From NCBI GenBank assembly GCA_021107345.1, contig JAIOSX010000271.1, forward strand, positions 1-9,083: a stretch of DNA of 9,083 nucleotides. The letters are read 5' to 3'. Positions 4,986 through 9,083 of the stretch are shown piece after piece; within the stretch, counting starts at the first letter, position 1; each line of letters opens with the position of its first letter. The DNA comes from Candidatus Aegiribacteria sp. GTDB lineage: Bacteria > Fermentibacterota > Fermentibacteria > Fermentibacterales > Fermentibacteraceae. The translations under genes were made by a program, and so were the position numbers. The notes beneath the pieces were generated by a model. The model searched no databases, was not told the DNA's origin, and saw only the letters and a list, made by a program, of their open reading frames with translations.

Positions 4986-6451
4986 TCGCCGCTTTCTTCT
5001 GTTATGAACCAGCTTACGGAATTCTCACCGATGTTCATCAGGTATCTCAGTGTGCCCTTCTGCACCGCCGGGGGAAGGAATTCACCGCCAAACGGAGCGA
5101 GGCACAGAAACTCCGCCGGATCTGGAAGTTCGTCCACTACAAGGTCAACATGCGGCACCGGCACAGGATCTATCGGATACGAAGCCATTCTCGAAAGAAG
5201 AAGCTCCCGCAGCTGGCTCCAGGATTTCCCCTCGCAGCTGAATCCGGCTGCCATTCTGTGGCCCCCTGCGCTCGTATACACATCCCCCATGCTCACCAGA
5301 AAATCTGCCATGTCCCAGTCTCCGTACGAACGAGCCTCACCTACAAGTTTTCCGCTTTCTCTCTGGGATACGATTAAAGTGCCACGACGGGTGATCCTGC
5401 TCATTTTACTTGCAAGGGTTCCGCCCATCCCATCCGGTATGTGATCCAGATAGACAAGGTTCATCCCGTAGGCGGAGGCCTGATCGTCAGTCTTCTGCAG
5501 AGCCCTTGAGAAGATTTCCGACAGAACATGAGCCCTTCGCCTGCTGTTCTTCTTCAGTCGCTTCCAGGTTTTGCGGCATTGCTTGTAATCATCATCGTTC
5601 ATAAAATCAAGGAGGATCTCAATTCCCGAATCTTTCCCCTTGCCAATCACTGAAGTAATAGCGTGGCGGACCATGGATCCTGTCCAGGCCTTCTCCCTGG
5701 CGGGCCAGGCTTCCGCAAGCACGGCCATCCCGCCCTTCAGTTCATCAGCATCAATCTTCCTGAATTCCTCCAGCAGATACCTGTTCCAGCCCAGTAAGGG
5801 TACGCGGTCTGATACAGTTCCAAGGGCATTTGCAGTGAGCAGCTCAGGCTGGTTCTCCCAGCCCGGGTATATAGAGATAAGGGCCGCGTAAAGAACCGAA
5901 CATCCGGCCATGTAGGTTGCGGGGGGGCCCACTCTCTGTGGGTTGATCATTCCATGGGCAGGCGGTAGGGGATGGTGGAGTGTATGGTGGTCGGTTATAA
6001 CCACTCTCGCGCCGAGATCGATTGCCCATTTGACACCACGTACGGCTGAGCATCCATAGTCTACGGTAAGCAGAAGATCGCCGGGCAGCAGCACCCCTTC
6101 CATCCTCTCGGGGAGGAGACCGTAGTCATCGGTTAGCCTTCTGGGCATTATGGGTACAACCTGATAACCTTCACCTTCAAGTATCCTCCGGCCGATATAG
6201 ATACCCGTGATGCCGTCCATATCGTCGTGCCCGTAAAGAACGACTTTCCCGCCTCGGTCTTTCAACTCCGTAAGCTCATGCCGAAGTATATCGATGTCAG
6301 GCAGCTCAGTTGACCAGTCCGGCCTTGATGGAAGCCATTCTTCAATCGGGTTCTGTAAATTCGGATATCTTATATCTAAAATCTCACAGGCCAGATGCGT
6401 AAGCCTGCATCTGCCCCGCTCAATGGCGGAAGCGTTTTCCCGAGAACGCAT
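4982..6451 (-). CDS. RecJ-like DHH/DHHA1 family phosphoesterase
   Basis: A 489-residue DHH-superfamily protein, probably a 5'-3' single-strand DNA exonuclease used in recombination and repair; relatives also hydrolyse RNA or nucleotide oligomers. Motif I is 'LYGHDDMDGITG' (H75, D76, D77, D79), motif II 'LLLTVDYG' (D131), motif III 'VITDHH' (D154, H155, H156) and motif IV 'ALGTVSDRVPL' (D215), all Mn-binding positions in RecJ. The DHHA1 substrate-binding motif 'SAGGHRMAAGF' is at 394-404. The segment after about residue 435, with 'CLAPFGGEFLPPAV' (450-463), matches the start of the RecJ OB domain. The protein is shorter than usual RecJ (about 560-580 residues) and stops soon after. Motif I has His where RecJ normally has the first Asp of DxDxDG. 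The start is ATG at 6451, with GGGAG 7 nt upstream. It is transcribed divergently from the helix-hairpin-helix operon. Confidence 0.88.
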   Translation of the reverse strand: MRSRENASAIERGRCRLTHLACEILDIRYPNLQNPIEEWLPSRPDWSTELPDIDILRHELTELKDRGGKVVLYGHDDMDGITGIYIGRRILEGEGYQVVPIMPRRLTDDYGLLPERMEGVLLPGDLLLTVDYGCSAVRGVKWAIDLGARVVITDHHTLHHPLPPAHGMINPQRVGPPATYMAGCSVLYAALISIYPGWENQPELLTANALGTVSDRVPLLGWNRYLLEEFRKIDADELKGGMAVLAEAWPAREKAWTGSMVRHAITSVIGKGKDSGIEILLDFMNDDDYKQCRKTWKRLKKNSRRRAHVLSEIFSRALQKTDDQASAYGMNLVYLDHIPDGMGGTLASKMSRITRRGTLIVSQRESGKLVGEARSYGDWDMADFLVSMGDVYTSAGGHRMAAGFSCEGKSWSQLRELLLSRMASYPIDPVPVPHVDLVVDELPDPAEFLCLAPFGGEFLPPAVQKGTLRYLMNIGENSVSWFITEESGD

Positions 6452-6593
6452 CTGTTATCTCCCAGAGTCCAGATTGAACCGTGTAACCGGCTATACAATT
6501 AATCATCATAATAGACATACATTTTACTGTCCGATTGTCAACCTTGCCATTTTGCCACTTGAAATAAATTCGATTAGTGCGTAAACTCTTAAG
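6452..6593. promoter_or_regulatory. Divergent promoter region between the DHH gene and the HhH operon
   Basis: These 142 bp are AT-rich relative to the flanking genes. On the - strand a perfect TTGACA lies at 6541-6536, but the 16-bp-spaced hexamer is only TATGTC. On the + strand TTGCCA occurs twice in direct orientation (6544-6549 and 6552-6557), with TAAATT at 6565-6570 as a possible -10. A GGGAG ribosome binding site for the DHH gene is at 6463-6459. No Shine-Dalgarno is visible before ATG 6594; TCTTAAGA (6587-6594) is a small palindrome there. Exact promoters are uncertain, but both genes must be expressed from here or through it. Confidence 0.4.
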
Positions 6594-7667
6594 ATGAGAA
6601 CTACAACGATTCTTCTTGCGCTTTCAGTTATCTGCTGTACTGAAGGAAGGACAGCATTCGAGCCTGTATTCGAATCTCCATGGCTCCAGGGTGGTATTGC
6701 GTCCTCACTGTTTCCCAGAACACCACTGTCACTCACGGCCAATCCAGCATCCATGGGTCTGCTTGAAGGTCACTGTATAGCAATCTCCGCTTCACGCCCG
6801 TTTGGTTTAAAACGGCTTGACAGAACCACAATTGCCGGGTGCTTCATGTTCAGAACGTACGTTCTTGGAGCCGCTGTTTCATTATCAGGTGATGAATCCT
6901 ATACTGAAGCTGCTGCTATGGCAGCCGGCGCCTGGAAACTGATAAACGGAGTGGTGGTGGGAGCAGACATTTCTATAAGAAGGCTTCAAATAAGCGGATA
7001 CAGCAGGGCAACAGGGGCTTCGGCCGATGTCTCTGCCGTATGGTCTCCGGTTGAAGGGTTTTTTTCAACAGCACTTTTAAGAAGCGTATTACGGACAGAT
7101 CTGGGGATTTCAGGTGATCCGGCAGCCCCCCGCTCCCTCGAACTCGCGCTTGGAGTTGTTCCTGTTGAGAACGTTGTCTGCGCAGTGGGGGCGTCCAGGC
7201 AGGAGGAACTCGATATAGAATTCTGTTTTCATACAGCATTCTCCCCGCAGCCCATGCTAAGTATCGCTACAGGCGTAAAGACCGATCCTGCAAGATTCTG
7301 GGCAGCTCTTGAGCTATCGCTGTCGGCTCTGAGCATGGAATACGGGTACAGAGAGCATGCCTCACTTCCCGGCACACATTCAGTCGCCCTCTGCTGGGGC
7401 CGATGCGCCGCCCAACCTACCGTACTTGAACTTACTGACCCCGAAACGGAAGATGAACAAACTGATGTACAGTTCCCGATTAACGTCAACACTGCAACGG
7501 AACAAGAGCTGCAGCTTATCCCCGGTATAGGCCCATCCAAAGCTTCCGCGATAACCTCCTGGCTTCGCTTGAACGGCCCTGTTTCATCTGTCAGTGATCT
7601 TCAGGATGTACCCGGCATCGGCCCATCCATCCTCCAGGTCCTGATCGAATATCTGGTGCCGGAATGA
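6594..7667 (+). CDS. Exported barrel-like protein with C-terminal ComEA-type HhH domain
   Basis: A 357-residue protein. Residues 1 to about 21 are a signal peptide (hydrophobic ILLALSVICC, likely cut near 'GRTA'). Residues about 22-280 have alternating polar and apolar strands with Gly/Ala turns, and the early motif 'LTANPASMGLLEGH' resembles the 'NPA' start of PorV/PorQ-type outer-membrane barrels. An acidic linker ('DPETEDEQTD') leads to residues 296-357, a ComEA-like double helix-hairpin-helix: 'INVNTATEQELQLIPGIGPS' then 'LQDVPGIGPS'. Such domains bind the DNA backbone, and in ComEA they capture incoming DNA outside the inner membrane. ComEA usually has a membrane anchor rather than a barrel, so the fusion is unusual. 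ATG 6594 is chosen because it gives the signal peptide and a stop lies just upstream; the next Met (54) would lose export. There is no visible Shine-Dalgarno. The stop overlaps the next start (ATGA). The HhH part is secure; the barrel is inferred from pattern. Confidence 0.85.
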   Translation: MRTTTILLALSVICCTEGRTAFEPVFESPWLQGGIASSLFPRTPLSLTANPASMGLLEGHCIAISASRPFGLKRLDRTTIAGCFMFRTYVLGAAVSLSGDESYTEAAAMAAGAWKLINGVVVGADISIRRLQISGYSRATGASADVSAVWSPVEGFFSTALLRSVLRTDLGISGDPAAPRSLELALGVVPVENVVCAVGASRQEELDIEFCFHTAFSPQPMLSIATGVKTDPARFWAALELSLSALSMEYGYREHASLPGTHSVALCWGRCAAQPTVLELTDPETEDEQTDVQFPINVNTATEQELQLIPGIGPSKASAITSWLRLNGPVSSVSDLQDVPGIGPSILQVLIEYLVPE

Positions 7668-9083
7668 AAGGTTTAACTGCTCTTATACTCCTTCTCAGCT
7701 TTTTCAGGGCATCAAACGCTGAGGGAGATCTCAGATTCAGGCTTCAGAGGCGCCTTCCCGACTGCAGAGGAACGCTCGAAAACTACTACACCGGTGACGA
7801 ATTCGATTTCTACAGCAGGATCAGATACCGGTCTGATATCTGCAGCTTCATCCTTCTCACGGACAAAACAAGGGGAGAGGAATGGGCCGACATCATCGCC
7901 GGAGGAGCAACCTTCATGCCCGAGGGCAGCCCGGTTCTTTCAGTCTCTGCCGGATGGCTGAAGGCTGACCTGGGCAGCGGTCTGGTACTCTCTTTTCCCG
8001 GGCAGTTTTCAAATGTAAGCGAGCTTTCCCTGTACAAACCTCCAAATTCAAGGAACCGTATTGAACCCGCAACCTCCCCCTGGAGCTGCCGATCCGAACC
8101 CCTTACAGGGGCCGGAATAATGCTTGATATCGGAGGAATGGACATTTCGGTCCTGGCCGCCCTCTCTCCTGTCGATTCCCTGGCAAGCGGGTACCACCGA
8201 ACCGCATCTGAAATCTTTGGAAGGAACACCTTCATCGAAAAACTGGCTGCGGTCCGCATCAACGGTCTGCAATGGGGAATTACTGCCGCCACCGCATCAC
8301 GCAACATAACTCCGGAGCACAGCTGGCTCAGGTGCGGAGCCGATTTGAGTATCAACCTCGGTTCTCTCAATCTGTCAGGAGAAGCAGCTGCGGGGTTCGA
8401 TTCCTCCGGCACTGCTGTTGCGGCCTGGGGTTCCTTTTCACAGAATTTTCCTCTGTTCAGACATATGCTTATGGTGCTGCGCAACCCCGAAGGTTATCCA
8501 TCGGACAGAACCTCGCCGGCCATCTCAAGGGAATGCGATGTGGGGATATGCTACGGCTTCCGATGGAAGACATTCCCCCGAATGGCTTTAAAGGCAGGAA
8601 CGGGAACATATTTCAACCATGACAGCAGTCTACTTCTTGCTTCACTTGAAGCCGAGTATCGTTTCCCCTGGAGCATGGAGGCCACGGCGGGCATAAGAAC
8701 CAGAACGGAGACGAATGAGTTCAGCTGGAGAGGCTGGCTTGGCTCCAGCTGGCAGCCGCAAAACAGGTTCAACATCAGAACAAAGATCCAGATATCCGGA
8801 TGGAACAGCTCCCCGGAAGATTCATCCGAAACAGGGGTCGGGATAGAACTCAAATTCCGCTACATCCCAGGGAACAGGGTTACTCTGGATATGGGAGGCG
8901 CTTCCTGCTCGACAGACGGATACAATTCCAGAGTATACGCAGGTGGTTCCTCGTTCCCAGGGGTTTTCGGTTCTACCGCACTGTACGGCAGAAGCTTCCT
9001 CCTGTTCTTCCAGGTATCCGCTGAAGTATCGGACGGGCTTTTCCTGAGGGGAGCTCTGGGAAGGAAAACCGTTGAGGATACCG
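7664..9083 (+). CDS. Exported outer-membrane barrel-like protein (3' end outside window)
   Basis: The frame opens at ATG 7664, inside the ATGA overlap with the preceding gene, and stays open for 473 codons to the window edge, so the protein is incomplete. Residues 1-19 are a signal peptide (MKGLTALILLLSFFRASNA). The rest alternates hydrophobic and polar residues with aromatic-rich strand ends and Gly/Asn/Ser turns ('DEFDFYSRIRYR' 45-56, 'AGWLKADLGSGLVLSFPGQF' 96-115, then many similar strands), as expected for a large beta-barrel. From memory, the 'FDFYS', 'GxLxxxLGxGLxL' and 'RNRIEPATSP' segments resemble the barrel half of Bacteroidota proteins that begin with a helix-hairpin-helix domain. 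Here that domain ends the previous gene instead. No good Shine-Dalgarno is seen, so expression probably depends on translational coupling. Its function is unknown; an envelope partner of the HhH protein is likely from context. Confidence 0.82.
   Translation, partial: MKGLTALILLLSFFRASNAEGDLRFRLQRRLPDCRGTLENYYTGDEFDFYSRIRYRSDICSFILLTDKTRGEEWADIIAGGATFMPEGSPVLSVSAGWLKADLGSGLVLSFPGQFSNVSELSLYKPPNSRNRIEPATSPWSCRSEPLTGAGIMLDIGGMDISVLAALSPVDSLASGYHRTASEIFGRNTFIEKLAAVRINGLQWGITAATASRNITPEHSWLRCGADLSINLGSLNLSGEAAAGFDSSGTAVAAWGSFSQNFPLFRHMLMVLRNPEGYPSDRTSPAISRECDVGICYGFRWKTFPRMALKAGTGTYFNHDSSLLLASLEAEYRFPWSMEATAGIRTRTETNEFSWRGWLGSSWQPQNRFNIRTKIQISGWNSSPEDSSETGVGIELKFRYIPGNRVTLDMGGASCSTDGYNSRVYAGGSSFPGVFGSTALYGRSFLLFFQVSAEVSDGLFLRGALGRKTVEDT

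Noticed and set aside
5004..5444. 146-residue + strand open frame
   Set aside because: It is antisense to the DHH gene, whose catalytic motifs are all present on the - strand.
7810..8484. 224-residue open frame on the - strand
   Set aside because: It lies wholly inside the + strand barrel gene that begins at 7664, which has a signal peptide, an ATGA junction and 473 uninterrupted codons. The - strand product has no recognisable domain.

Overview
The window looks like chromosomal DNA from an uncultured bacterium. Several features point to the Fibrobacterota-Chlorobiota-Bacteroidota (FCB) assemblage or a nearby candidate phylum such as the Fermentibacteria or Cloacimonadota: an archaeal/spirochaete-style valyl-tRNA synthetase, a modular lipoprotein with FN3 and OB-fold repeats, and an outer-membrane barrel with the 'ANPASMG' N-terminal motif that resembles the PorV/PorQ style. 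The placement is inference from protein style, not from a marker gene. I see no rRNA, tRNA, CRISPR array, IS element or prophage.

Layout. Positions 1-1353 (+) are the 3' two thirds or so of valS. A 141-bp gap follows, holding a near-perfect 22-bp tandem duplication and an inverted repeat that could cover the next ribosome binding site. Positions 1495-2256 (+) encode a DUF5343-type protein with a histone-H1-like Pro/Lys/Ala repeat linker. Positions 2315-3904 (+) encode a lipoprotein with one FN3 domain and two duplicated extracellular-nuclease-type OB-fold units, but no nuclease domain. A compact hairpin at 3927-3953 separates this + block from a - block and appears to serve both.

The - block holds a nucleotide-sugar epimerase/dehydratase (3937-4896) and, upstream of it, a RecJ-like DHH/DHHA1 phosphoesterase (4982-6451). 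A 142-bp divergent intergenic region leads into a + operon. Its first gene (6594-7667) is an exported barrel-like protein ending in a ComEA-type double helix-hairpin-helix domain. It overlaps by ATGA a second exported barrel-like protein that starts at 7664 and runs off the window end.

The most interesting part is the right end. A secreted helix-hairpin-helix DNA-binding module is fused to the C-terminus of a barrel-like protein, translationally coupled to a second envelope barrel, and divergent from a RecJ-like single-strand exonuclease. This suggests an envelope DNA-binding or DNA-uptake system with a domain order unlike classical ComEA. The function is inferred, not shown. The second point of interest is the DUF5343 gene, which combines an H1-like tail with an elaborate 5' leader.
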